Assembly (NCBI GenBank): GCA_005883865.1
Contig: VBAO01000021.1
Location: 1-12,648, forward strand
Direction: 5' to 3'
DNA length: 12,648 nucleotides
Origin: Candidatus Segetimicrobium genomatis
GTDB taxonomy: Bacteria; Sysuimicrobiota; Sysuimicrobiia; Sysuimicrobiales; Segetimicrobiaceae
The translations under genes were made by a program, and so were the position numbers. The stretch's first letter is position 1; every line of letters starts with the position of its first letter. This document shows, in pieces, positions 1-6,824 of this stretch. The notes under the pieces were generated by a model, which did no database searches, had not been told where the DNA came from, and saw only the letters and a program-made list of their open reading frames with translations.

Positions 1-337
1 GTCCGTCGCGGAGGCCGTAGAGCGCGGCGAGGAGCCGGAGGTTCTCGATCACGCTGAGCCCTCCGTACAGCATCGCCTCGTGGCCGACCAGGCCGATCCT
101 GCCCCGGGCGGCCGGGCTCGCGAAGGGATCTTCCCCGAAGATCCGCACCCGGCCCCGGCCGGGGCGCAGCGCCGCCCCGAGGATCTGGAGCAACGTCGAC
201 TTGCCCGAGCCGTTGGGGCCGAGAATCGCGAGACACCCCCCGGGCGGCGCGGCCAGGCTCACCCCGCGCAGGACGCGCTGGCGTCCGTGGCTCCGCCAGA
301 GGTCTTCCGCGAACACCGCGTCTTGGGAAGCGGCCAC
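1..337 (-). CDS. ABC transporter ATP-binding protein, CcmA-like (N-terminal part, runs off window)
   Basis: These are the first 112 codons of an ABC ATPase; the rest lies beyond position 1. The GTG start at 337 follows the stop of the BshC-like gene by 1 nt, so translation is probably coupled. The Walker A motif GPNGSGKST is at residues 40-48. A segment reading GHEAMLYGGLSVIENL (85-100) corresponds to the Q-loop region of CcmA-type ATPases, with Glu where many relatives have Gln. The signature motif, Walker B and H-loop are outside the window. The ATPase would power a membrane permease presumably encoded further downstream. The CcmA resemblance is to the 'GH.. LY..L...ENL' pattern of heme-exporter and related ATPases. 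The substrate cannot be told, and the operon context suggests it could export the product of the preceding three genes. Confidence 0.88.
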   Translation of the reverse strand, partial: MAASQDAVFAEDLWRSHGRQRVLRGVSLAAPPGGCLAILGPNGSGKSTLLQILGAALRPGRGRVRIFGEDPFASPAARGRIGLVGHEAMLYGGLSVIENLRLLAALYGLRDG

Positions 338-338
338 G

Positions 339-1904
339 TCAGGCCGGCCGGAGCGCCACCAACGCGCCGACCTGGGCCGGATCGAAGAGGAAGAAGGGAT
401 ATTCCCGGAACGACGCCGCCGCCTGGCCCGCCGAGGACCGATCGAGCGCGGCGAGCCTCGCCCGGGTCCGGGCGATCTCGTCCGCGAGGCCCTGCGCCAG
501 CAGGCCGTTCACCTCGCGGATCCGGTGCGTGGTGGCGCGGCGCTCGGGCCCCGGCCGCATCTCCTCGACGGCGCGGATGAGGGCCCACTTCTCCTCGATC
601 AGACGGCGCTGGTCGGGGGAGGGAACCGCCAGGTACCGCTCCGGATTGTGTTGCAGATCCATCAGCCGCCGCTCGAGCGCGCGCCCGTCCTCCGCGCCGT
701 CCCCGGTGTCGGCAACGGGGAGCCAGAGGGTCGCGGTGGCGACGACGTACGGGGGCGGCGGGAGGCCGAAGACCTCCGTGATCAGCGTGTCGGTCACCCG
801 ATCGTAGCGGCCTCCCCCCACGCCGTGGATGAAGAGATCCCCGAGGCACACCCGCGCAAACATCGTCAGCGTGATCGCCTTGGGGCGAATGTGGAGGCCG
901 GAGGCGGCCAGGGCGTCGATCCCGCCGGGGCCGGCCGGAAGCTCCACCGGCGGCGTCCCGCCGGAGCGCAGGCGGATTCGATCGCCGCTCCGCGCGGCAA
1001 ACAGCGGCGCCCGCCGGCGGCCGTGCACGAGCCAGAAGGGCGTCTCATCGAAACCCTCATCCTCGTTGAGGTTCGGAAACGGATTGGCCGCCGACCGGAG
1101 ACGGTGGGCGGACCGGTACTCCTCCAGACTCGCGTTGTACCGGCCTCGAAATCCGGCGGGATCCTGCAGCAGATGCAGGGCGAACGCCCCGAACTCGGGG
1201 GTATCCGCGAGGGCCGAGACCGCCACCTCGAGATAACCCGGCGGCATCGACCGGGCTTCGTAGCTGCGGCGGGCGGCCGCGAGAAACTCGCCCAGGGTGC
1301 GGGCGCGCCCGTTCGCGTCGGCGGCGCCCGCGGCGAAGGCGTCGAAGCACCGCCGGGGCTCCGCCGACCTGAGGGTGCTCAAGTGGCCGCGCACGCGCGC
1401 GCAGAAGTCCCCCCACGTGTCTCCGGTCGGGGGGGCGACGGCCTCGAGGGGGACATCGTCCGGGAGATCGAGCAACGTCTCGGTGCGCCGGGTCAACTGG
1501 TCGGTCCACGCCGGGATGGGGGCCTGGATCGGCCCGGACGCATCGCTGTCCACGAGCAGGTGGAGCGTGCAGGCCCCCAGATCCTGGTGCAGGCGGGTGA
1601 GCAGAAAGAACTTGACCCACACGCCTGGATGAAAGAACAGCGGTTGGTGGCCCATGAGGACGAGCGGGGCGCCGGGGTCGGGACCGGTGCCCCGCGCGCG
1701 CGGGCCGGCGATCGCGAGCGCGCGGTGCCGGAGCCTCAGACGAAATTCCTCGAGCGGCGTTCCCAGGATGCGGGCCCCTGCCCACGGCCGCGCGCGGCCC
1801 TCGGCCAGGAGCTCCGGGATGCGGTCGAGGGGCGGGGTGATCAGCACCTCGCCCGAGCGCTCCGGCACCTTGTAGGTCATCGGGGCGACCGACCGCTGGA
1901 TCAC
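339..1904 (-). CDS. Divergent BshC-like protein (putative amino-acid-adding enzyme)
   Basis: This 521-residue protein is close to the usual BshC length of about 540. BshC is the proposed cysteine-adding enzyme of bacillithiol synthesis. The family signature is only partly kept. Where BshC has a TGQQ-x-GLF-GP segment followed by a lysine-containing helix, this protein has MGHQPLFFHPGVWVKFFLL at 84-102, then LHLLVDSDA. A second block, RPKAITLTMFAR to GGGRYDRVTD (340-372), then FG-LPPPP, matches the layout of BshC's RP...GG...Y...FG-P-P region. Residues 405-490 are charged and helical, like the BshC C-terminal coiled coil. The GTG start at 1904 overlaps the deacetylase stop by 4 nt (GTGA); an in-frame ATG at 1880 is an alternative. 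Similar HQ-x-x-F-HPGVW proteins are, as I recall, uncharacterised in Planctomycetes and related groups. The BshC link rests on motif layout and on the BshB1 neighbour, so the reaction is inferred. Confidence 0.72.
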   Translation of the reverse strand: MIQRSVAPMTYKVPERSGEVLITPPLDRIPELLAEGRARPWAGARILGTPLEEFRLRLRHRALAIAGPRARGTGPDPGAPLVLMGHQPLFFHPGVWVKFFLLTRLHQDLGACTLHLLVDSDASGPIQAPIPAWTDQLTRRTETLLDLPDDVPLEAVAPPTGDTWGDFCARVRGHLSTLRSAEPRRCFDAFAAGAADANGRARTLGEFLAAARRSYEARSMPPGYLEVAVSALADTPEFGAFALHLLQDPAGFRGRYNASLEEYRSAHRLRSAANPFPNLNEDEGFDETPFWLVHGRRRAPLFAARSGDRIRLRSGGTPPVELPAGPGGIDALAASGLHIRPKAITLTMFARVCLGDLFIHGVGGGRYDRVTDTLITEVFGLPPPPYVVATATLWLPVADTGDGAEDGRALERRLMDLQHNPERYLAVPSPDQRRLIEEKWALIRAVEEMRPGPERRATTHRIREVNGLLAQGLADEIARTRARLAALDRSSAGQAAASFREYPFFLFDPAQVGALVALRPA

Positions 1905-2584
1905 ATGAGATCCCCAAGCCCGCGGAGGCCGACCGGCTCTTTGCTGGCAAACGGTTCCCCATACGGCCGGCGGATGCGGGTCCCCCAGTAGGCGGCGACG
2001 GTCCGGATCGCGTCCAAGACCCCGGTGTTGCCCCGCTCCTCGTTGAACTGCGAGCGGTAGCAGGCCACGGCTTCCATCTTCCGCTCGATCTGATCGGTGA
2101 CGTCCAGGATGAAGGCGGGGGCGACGTGGAGGCGGTAGTGCGTGCAGAAGAAGTGCAGGATCCGGCGCGGATAGTGGGGCTCGCCCCGCATCTGGGTCTT
2201 GGTGAGCTTGGCGTAGAACCTCGCCGCTTCCCCGAGCCGCTCGGCCGCCACGTGGTCGGGATGGGCGTCCACCCCGAAGGGGAGGAAGACGATCTCGGGA
2301 CGGACCTCCCGGATGACCTCCGCGACGGCGGTGCGATTCTCGACGGTATCCATGAGGTAGCGGTTGGGCAGCGGCAGGGTGATCCGGCGGTGGACCCCGA
2401 GCGCGCGCGCTGCGGCTTCGCTCTCCGCGCGCCGCCGCTCCGGCGAGCCCATCGGGGTCGGCTCGCCGTCGGTGAGATCGAGGATCGCGACCTGGTGCCC
2501 CTGCTGGACGAAGGCCGCGATCGCCCCGCCCATCCCGATCTCCGCATCGTCGGGATGGGCGCCGATCACGAGGAGTTCCGCCAC
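1901..2584 (-). CDS. bshB1: PIG-L family N-acetylglucosamine deacetylase, BshB1-like
   Basis: This is a zinc-dependent LmbE/PIG-L deacetylase of 227 residues. In bacillithiol synthesis BshB1 removes the acetyl group from GlcNAc-malate. The metal and catalytic motif AHPDDAE is at residues 9-15 (His10, Asp13 as ligands, Asp12 as base), and the second motif AHPDH is at 107-111. Internal BshB1 hallmarks include DLTDGEPTPMGSPERRR, FILDVTDQIERKM and YRSQF, and the tail GEPFASKEPVGL fits the BshB1 C-terminus. I chose GTG at 2584 because a strong Shine-Dalgarno (GAGGTGA) precedes it by about 4 nt and the protein then starts at the first core strand; longer reading to 2656 adds 24 unlikely residues. 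The start lies 19 nt inside the upstream glycosyltransferase gene. BshB1 is a confident subfamily call. The true substrate is less certain because no BshA-type GT4 enzyme is present here. Confidence 0.87.
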   Translation of the reverse strand: MAELLVIGAHPDDAEIGMGGAIAAFVQQGHQVAILDLTDGEPTPMGSPERRRAESEAAARALGVHRRITLPLPNRYLMDTVENRTAVAEVIREVRPEIVFLPFGVDAHPDHVAAERLGEAARFYAKLTKTQMRGEPHYPRRILHFFCTHYRLHVAPAFILDVTDQIERKMEAVACYRSQFNEERGNTGVLDAIRTVAAYWGTRIRRPYGEPFASKEPVGLRGLGDLM

Positions 2585-3276
2585 CGGCTCACCTCGCGGT
2601 CGATGATCGAGAGATAGTAGGTGCGGCGCGCGGCCGGATCGTCGAGCCCCCCCCAAAACCGGCGGTCGGGGTTTTTATAGATCCGCGGGACGGGGATCTC
2701 GGTGGCGGTGAGCCCGAGCCTCGCGGCCTGCAGCCACACCTGGAGGGGGAGCCCGTAACTGCGCTCATCGAGGTTCATGCGCGCGAGGCCGGCGACCCGG
2801 TACGCTTTGAACCCGCACCACGCATCCGTCAGATGATAGCCGGTGAGATCGTTGATGATCCGGGTGACCTCCGCGTTGATCCGCTGCCGGTCGGGCGGGG
2901 CCGGATCCTGGTCGCCCGGCGCATCAGGATGGTAGCGGCTCCCCGAGACGATGTCAAACGAGGGGGCGACCTCGAGGAACCGGGGAATCAGCCGCGGCTC
3001 GTGCTGGAGGTCGCAGTCGATGGTCACCGCGACGTCGAATCCCTCCCGGATCGCGTACGCGAACCCGTCGATCAACGACTGCCCATACCCTTCGTTCTGC
3101 GCGTGGGTGATCACCTCGATCCCGGGCAGGCTGCGCTGGAGGATCCGGGCCGACCCGTCGGTGGACCCGTCGTTGACGACGACGATCGGGGCGGCCGTGT
3201 GGCGGCGGACCTCCGTCAGCACCTGGGCAAGGGTCTCCTCCTCGTTGTACACGGGGATGATGACGACCGGGCGCAT
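2566..3276 (-). CDS. Glycosyltransferase family 2, DPM1-like (soluble)
   Basis: This is a 236-residue GT-A fold glycosyltransferase. It has the N-terminal core VVIIPVYNEEETL (4-16), the nucleotide-binding NDGSTDGS (35-42), the metal-binding DCD at 87-89 within IDCDLQHEP, and the conserved GFKAYR near 155-160. The family resemblance is to dolichyl/undecaprenyl-phosphate sugar synthases, which move a sugar from a nucleotide donor to a polyprenyl phosphate on the cytoplasmic face. No membrane segment follows the catalytic domain. The C-terminus (RRFWGGLDDPAARRTYY) resembles a DPM1-like subgroup. The ATG at 3276 directly follows an AAGG-containing stretch. It is the first gene of a tight cluster and overlaps the deacetylase by 19 nt. 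It may make the substrate that the deacetylase acts on, or supply a lipid-linked sugar. Sugar and acceptor are unknown. Confidence 0.85.
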   Translation of the reverse strand: MRPVVIIPVYNEEETLAQVLTEVRRHTAAPIVVVNDGSTDGSARILQRSLPGIEVITHAQNEGYGQSLIDGFAYAIREGFDVAVTIDCDLQHEPRLIPRFLEVAPSFDIVSGSRYHPDAPGDQDPAPPDRQRINAEVTRIINDLTGYHLTDAWCGFKAYRVAGLARMNLDERSYGLPLQVWLQAARLGLTATEIPVPRIYKNPDRRFWGGLDDPAARRTYYLSIIDREVSRWRNSS

Positions 3277-3309
3277 ACCTTACACAACGCCCCCTGCCCG
3301 GGCGCTATG

Positions 3310-3333
3310 CCCCGGAGCGCGGCCGCACCGGGG
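3310..3333. terminator. GC-rich hairpin after hemB
   Basis: CCCCGG (3310-3315) pairs with CCGGGG (3328-3333), and the loop holds the self-complementary GCGGCCGC. It lies in the 75-nt gap between the hemB stop and the glycosyltransferase start. There is no T-tract, so it may be a weak or factor-assisted terminator, or a processing or attenuation point between the two gene groups. Confidence 0.35.
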
Positions 3334-3351
3334 ACCGCCGGCCGGGGGGGC

Positions 3352-4332
3352 TCAGCCGTGCCGGAGTCTCTCTGCGGCCGGCCGGGCGAAGTAGGTCAGG
3401 ATCAGGTCCGCGCCCGCGCGCCGGATCGCGAGGAGGATCTCCATCATCGCCTGGTCCTCCTGGAGCCAGCCCCGGGCGGCGGCGGCGCGGATCATCGCGT
3501 ACTCGCCGCTGACCTGGTAGGCCGCGGTGGGCAGGCCGAACGCCGCCTTCACCCGGGCGAGGACATCGAGGTAGGGCAGCGCCGGCTTGACCATCACGAT
3601 GTCGGCGCCTTCGTCGATGTCCAGGCGCACCTCGCGGAGCGCCTCGTCGGCGTTCGCGGGATCCAGCTGGTAGCCCCGGCGGTTGCCGAACCGCGGCCGC
3701 GACTCGGCGGCCTCCCGGAACGGCTCGAAGAACGCCGAGGCATACTTGGCGGCGTACGCCAGGATCGCCACGTCCTGGTGCCCGCTCGCATCGAGGGCCC
3801 GCCGGACCGCCCCCACCTGGCCGTCCATCATCCCCGACGGCGCCACGAGGTCCGCCCCGGCCTCGGCATACGAGACCGCGATGCGGGCGTAGGCCTCGAG
3901 CGTGGCGTCGTTGTCGACGGCTCCCCCGCGGATGAGACCGCAGTGGCCGTGGTCGGTGTACTCGCACAGGCAGAGATCGCCGATGAGGGCGAGCCGGTCG
4001 CCGAGCTCGGCCCGCAGCGCCCTCAGGGCGTGCTGGATGATCCCGTCGGGGTCCCATGCCGCGCTGCCCTCGGCGTCCTTGCGGGCGGGAACCCCAAACA
4101 GCATGACCGCCGGCACCCCGAGCTCGGCCAAGGTACCGCAGGTCTCGACGAGGCTCGACACCGTGTGCTGCTGCTGCCCCGGCATCGCCTCGAGCTCCGC
4201 CGGGCGCGTGAGGCCTTCCTTGAGGAAGAGGGGCGCGACCAGGTGGCGCGGTTCCAGGGTGGTCTCGCGGACCATCTCGCGCAGCACGTCGGTCCGCCGG
4301 AGCCGCCGCAGCCGGTGAAGGGGGAAGGTCAT
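3352..4332 (-). CDS. hemB: Delta-aminolevulinic acid dehydratase (porphobilinogen synthase), zinc type
   Basis: HemB condenses two 5-aminolevulinate molecules into porphobilinogen in the cytoplasm, the first common tetrapyrrole step. The 326-residue length matches the family. The two active-site lysines are visible: Lys196 in AYAAKYASAF and Lys249 in IVMVKPALPYLD. The cysteine-rich metal loop DLCLCEYTDHGHCG (119-132) has Cys121, Cys123 and Cys131, which marks the zinc-dependent class rather than the Mg-only class. DLVAPSGMMDGQV (161-173) and YQVSGEYAM (272-280) are also diagnostic. The ATG at 4332 overlaps the hemD stop (ATGA), and the N-terminus LHRLRRLRRTDVLREMVRETTL is typical of HemB. It is the last hem gene of the operon and is followed by a hairpin-forming gap. 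Confidence 0.97.
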   Translation of the reverse strand: MTFPLHRLRRLRRTDVLREMVRETTLEPRHLVAPLFLKEGLTRPAELEAMPGQQQHTVSSLVETCGTLAELGVPAVMLFGVPARKDAEGSAAWDPDGIIQHALRALRAELGDRLALIGDLCLCEYTDHGHCGLIRGGAVDNDATLEAYARIAVSYAEAGADLVAPSGMMDGQVGAVRRALDASGHQDVAILAYAAKYASAFFEPFREAAESRPRFGNRRGYQLDPANADEALREVRLDIDEGADIVMVKPALPYLDVLARVKAAFGLPTAAYQVSGEYAMIRAAAARGWLQEDQAMMEILLAIRRAGADLILTYFARPAAERLRHG

Positions 4333-5132
4333 CGCGCGGCGCCCCTGGGGACCCTGCGCCCCGCCCGATCGCTCAGCGCGTCCACCAGGCCGGGAATCGT
4401 ATAGGCCCCGGCCACGACCCCGACGCTTAGCCCGCACTCTCGGGCCGTCGCGGCGGTGACCGGGCCGATGCAGGCAACGATCGTGCGGGCCGGGAGCCGG
4501 AGCCCTCCCTCGCCCAGCAACGCGACAAAATTCCGCACCGAGGAAGAGCTGGTGAACGTGACGCAATCGACCGGCCCGTCGAGGAGCCGGCGCAGCGCGC
4601 GGGGGGAATGTCCCGGCTCCGGTTCGATGCGATAGACCGGGACGACGTCGACCAGCGCCCCGAGCGCGCGCAACCCGTCGGGCAGGACGGCGCGCGCGTC
4701 GAGGGCCCGCGGCAGCAGCACCCGGGCGCCCCGCAGGTCTTCCCGGGCCATCGCCTCCACCAGCGCCTCGGCCACGAACCTGTCCGGAGACACGGCCGGG
4801 CGGTGCCCGTGCCGCTCGAGCGCGAGCGCGGTGGCGGGGCCGATCGCGCCGAGGCGGACCCGGCCGAGTTCCGCGACGCCGCGGCCGGAGGCCCGGAGGC
4901 GGTCCACGAACGCCGCGACGCCGTTCTGGCTGGTGAAGACCAACCACCGGTACTCTCCGAGCCGCTCGATCGCCCGGTCAACCGCCGCGTAGTCGTCGAG
5001 CGGGGCGACCCGGATCGACGGGAACTCGATGACCTCGGCTCCCTGAGCCTCAAGCAGCGTGCGGAGGCTGCCCGCCTGTGCGCGCGGCCGGGTGATGACC
5101 ACCTTCCACCCCTTGAGCCCGGGCGGGATCAT
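4329..5132 (-). CDS. hemD: Uroporphyrinogen-III synthase
   Basis: HemD closes the linear hydroxymethylbilane made by HemC and inverts ring D to give uroporphyrinogen III. The 267-residue protein has the two-lobed HemD layout. It begins GWKVVITRPRAQAGSLRTLLEAQGAEV, has WLVFTSQNGVAAF in the first lobe (about 63-75) and a second-lobe VDCVTFTSSSSVRNF segment (about 188-202). The ending IACIGPVTAATARECGLSV-like stretch is the usual C-terminal signature. HemD is poorly conserved in sequence, so position between hemC and hemB adds strong support. The ATG at 5132 overlaps the hemC stop by 4 nt (ATGA), with a GAGGGGGG Shine-Dalgarno about 6 nt upstream. Confidence 0.94.
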   Translation of the reverse strand: MIPPGLKGWKVVITRPRAQAGSLRTLLEAQGAEVIEFPSIRVAPLDDYAAVDRAIERLGEYRWLVFTSQNGVAAFVDRLRASGRGVAELGRVRLGAIGPATALALERHGHRPAVSPDRFVAEALVEAMAREDLRGARVLLPRALDARAVLPDGLRALGALVDVVPVYRIEPEPGHSPRALRRLLDGPVDCVTFTSSSSVRNFVALLGEGGLRLPARTIVACIGPVTAATARECGLSVGVVAGAYTIPGLVDALSDRAGRRVPRGAAR

Positions 5133-6100
5133 GGAGCGCCCCCCTCAAGGCCCGTGCCGGAGGAAGCCGGGCGCGGCGCCGCGCGGAACGCATCGACGAT
5201 GCGCCCGGCGTTCGCCAGGAGGTCGTCGGCCACGGCGATGCCGAGCCGTTCCGCCTCGGTGATCGGCGCGCTGGCCCGGTGGCGGCGCACGACGCTGCCA
5301 TCGACGAGCGCCACCAGCCCCTCGAGGGTGATGGTCGCATCCTCGACCTCGGCAAGGGCGGCCGCCGGGGCCCGGCACCCGCTTCCCAGACGCGCCACGA
5401 ACGCCCGCTCCGCCTCGACCGCCTGCTGCGTCGCCCGATCGTTGATCCGGCGCAGGAGGTCGATCAGCGCCTCGTCCCGCCGGCGCACCTCGACGGCGAG
5501 CGCCCCCTGGCCCGGGGCCGGCAGCATGACCTCGGGATCGAGCCATTCGGCGATCTGATCGTCCCAGCCCATCCGCACCAGCCCCACCCCGGCGAGGCAG
5601 AGCGCGTCGCAGGCGCCTCGATCGAGCTTGGCCAGGCGCGTATCGATGTTCCCGCGGATGGACACAATGTCCAGGTCGGGGCGGCGGTGGCGGATCTGAG
5701 CGTTCCGGCGGACGCTGCTCGTGGCCACGCGCGCGCCCGGAGGCAGGGTCGCGAGGTCGCGGCCGGCGCGGTCCACCAGCACGTCCCGCGGGTCGCCCCG
5801 CGGGGGGAACGCCGCCAGGCACAGATCCCCGTGGATGTCGGTGGGGAGGTCCTTGGCGCTGTGCACGGCCAGATCGCACCGCCCGTCGAGGAGGGCGGCC
5901 TCCAACTCCCGGGCGAAGAACCCGATGCCTTCCAGGGCCTCGAGGGGGACCGCGGGGGCGCGATCCCCGGCGGTCTGAATGATCACCGGTTCAAGGCGAA
6001 TCCCCGGAACGCGCGCGCGGAGGGCATCGAGGACGATCTGGGTCTGCCGCAGGCTGAGCCGGCTTCCCCGCGTGCCCACCCGCAGCACGTCGCGCGTCAC
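5129..6100 (-). CDS. hemC: Porphobilinogen deaminase (hydroxymethylbilane synthase)
   Basis: HemC links four porphobilinogen units into hydroxymethylbilane using a covalently bound dipyrromethane cofactor. Family motifs appear in order: VGTRGSRLSLRQTQ at the N-terminus, HSAKDLPT with the catalytic Asp, ATSSVRRNAQI, RGNIDTRLAKL, LPAPGQGALAVE, and the cofactor-attachment GSGCRAP. I chose GTG at 6100 because a GGAG sits about 8 nt upstream. This start also places the catalytic Asp at residue 84 and the cofactor Cys at residue 242, the same numbers as in the E. coli enzyme. A GTG at 6139 would add 13 residues and sits 5 nt after the upstream gene, but lacks a clear ribosome site. The protein is 323 residues from the chosen start. 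It overlaps hemD by 4 nt. Neither hemA nor hemL is next to it here. Confidence 0.96.
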   Translation of the reverse strand: MTRDVLRVGTRGSRLSLRQTQIVLDALRARVPGIRLEPVIIQTAGDRAPAVPLEALEGIGFFARELEAALLDGRCDLAVHSAKDLPTDIHGDLCLAAFPPRGDPRDVLVDRAGRDLATLPPGARVATSSVRRNAQIRHRRPDLDIVSIRGNIDTRLAKLDRGACDALCLAGVGLVRMGWDDQIAEWLDPEVMLPAPGQGALAVEVRRRDEALIDLLRRINDRATQQAVEAERAFVARLGSGCRAPAAALAEVEDATITLEGLVALVDGSVVRRHRASAPITEAERLGIAVADDLLANAGRIVDAFRAAPRPASSGTGLEGGAP

Positions 6101-6144
6101 GCCTGGGGCTCCACGTCCTGCCGATCCAAGCCGGTCCACGAAGG

Positions 6145-6747
6145 CTAACCGCGGGACGCCCCGTAGGCCTCCATCATCGCCTGCAGGACCCCTCCAAGAA
6201 AGGCGTCGGCGTCCCGCATCGATCGGAGTTGCCCCGCCGCCCCGCCTTCATGCGGAGCGGAAAGCGCATCGGTGACATGCAGTTTGAAATACAGAAACAC
6301 CTCGATCGATTGGGCGGGCGTGAGTCCCCACCCCGCCACCTCGTGCCCGAGCGCCGCTCCCACCCTCCGGGCGGCGATCGGGTGCCCCGGGTGCGCGGGT
6401 TCTCCCCCCATGTACGAGGTCACGATCCGCATCAACTCGGCGCAGTGACCACGGACTCGGGCCAGGGCGGGCTCATCGAGCCGGGCGTACCACGGCTGGG
6501 ACGTCAGCCACTCCCGCGGCGCGATCGTCCCCGAGGCCGGCGCGGGCGGTGATCCCGCGGGCACACCGGCCCCGGTCTGGACGAGCGCCTCGAGATGCGC
6601 AGGATCGAAGCGTCTGTGCCCGCCCGGCGTGCGGAACGCCGGCACCTTTCCCGCGTCGGCCCATCCCCGTAGCGTCGTCACATCGACGCCGAGGAAACGG
6701 GCCGCCTCGCCAAGGGTCAGCCAGCGCGGGCGACCTCTCTGGTCCAC
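6145..6747 (-). CDS. BldC/MerR-like DNA-binding regulator with C-terminal helical domain, leading the hem operon
   Basis: The N-terminus (about residues 10-48 from this start) is a MerR-type/excisionase winged helix: LTLGEAARFLGVDVTTLRGW, then AGKVPAFRTPGGHRRF, with the diagnostic GGHRRF wing. A proline/alanine linker follows, then a roughly 115-residue all-helical domain with REWLTSQPWYARLDEP and a GLTPAQSIEVFLYFKLHVTDAL helix. That helix reminds me of RsbR-type N-terminal (globin-like, non-heme) sensor domains, but this is only a resemblance. I favour the GTG at 6747 (200 residues) because AAGGA lies 5 nt before it; GTG at 6750 or 6762 is possible. It lies 44 nt upstream of the chosen hemC start with no evident terminator between. 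It is therefore probably the operon's own regulator. Three 10-bp-spaced repeats directly precede it. The effector is unknown; heme, a tetrapyrrole intermediate or a stress signal are guesses. Confidence 0.8.
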   Translation of the reverse strand: MDQRGRPRWLTLGEAARFLGVDVTTLRGWADAGKVPAFRTPGGHRRFDPAHLEALVQTGAGVPAGSPPAPASGTIAPREWLTSQPWYARLDEPALARVRGHCAELMRIVTSYMGGEPAHPGHPIAARRVGAALGHEVAGWGLTPAQSIEVFLYFKLHVTDALSAPHEGGAAGQLRSMRDADAFLGGVLQAMMEAYGASRG

Positions 6748-6763
6748 CACGGTCCTTGACACA

Positions 6764-6790
6764 ATTCTATGAGATTCTATGTGATTCTAT
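6764..6790. promoter_or_regulatory. Triple 10-bp-phased direct repeat, candidate operator of the hem operon
   Basis: ATTCTAT occurs at 6764-6770, 6774-6780 and 6784-6790, three perfect copies with an exact 10-bp period, so all lie on one face of the helix. A further GGAATCC at 6791-6797 forms an inverted pair with the last copy (GATTC-tatg-GAATC). The patch is strikingly AT-rich against its surroundings. On the minus strand each copy reads TAGAAT, a fair -10 hexamer, and the one nearest the gene would start transcription near 6757, just before the AAGGA ribosome site. BldC, a relative of the downstream regulator's DNA-binding domain, is reported to bind direct repeats as head-to-tail multimers. 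Autoregulation is the inference. Confidence 0.72.
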
Positions 6791-6824
6791 GGAATCCTTC
6801 CTAGACCAACTCGTTGGAGGCCGC

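Noticed and set aside
201..1991. A 596-codon open frame on the plus strand
   Set aside because: It lies antisense to the BshC-like gene and has Arg/Gly/Pro-rich composition with no motifs. Long antisense frames are expected at this GC content.
1057..2547. A 496-codon minus-strand frame across the deacetylase and BshC-like genes
   Set aside because: It is a shifted frame of two genes with clear family motifs; its own product is Ser/Arg-rich without motifs.
2585..2656. 24-residue upstream extension of the deacetylase
   Set aside because: It lies inside the preceding gene, has no family similarity, and the GTG at 2584 has a strong Shine-Dalgarno.
2833..4404. A 523-codon open frame on the plus strand
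   Set aside because: It is antisense to the glycosyltransferase and hemB, both strongly supported by motifs.
6101..6139. Alternative hemC start at GTG 6139
   Set aside because: It adds 13 residues not typical of the family and lacks a clear ribosome site. The 6100 start reproduces the residue numbering of E. coli HemC.
6800..6820. Short inverted repeat CCAA-CTCG-TTGG after the zinc-ribbon gene
   Set aside because: The stem is only 4-5 bp with no T-tract, so it is too weak to call a terminator.
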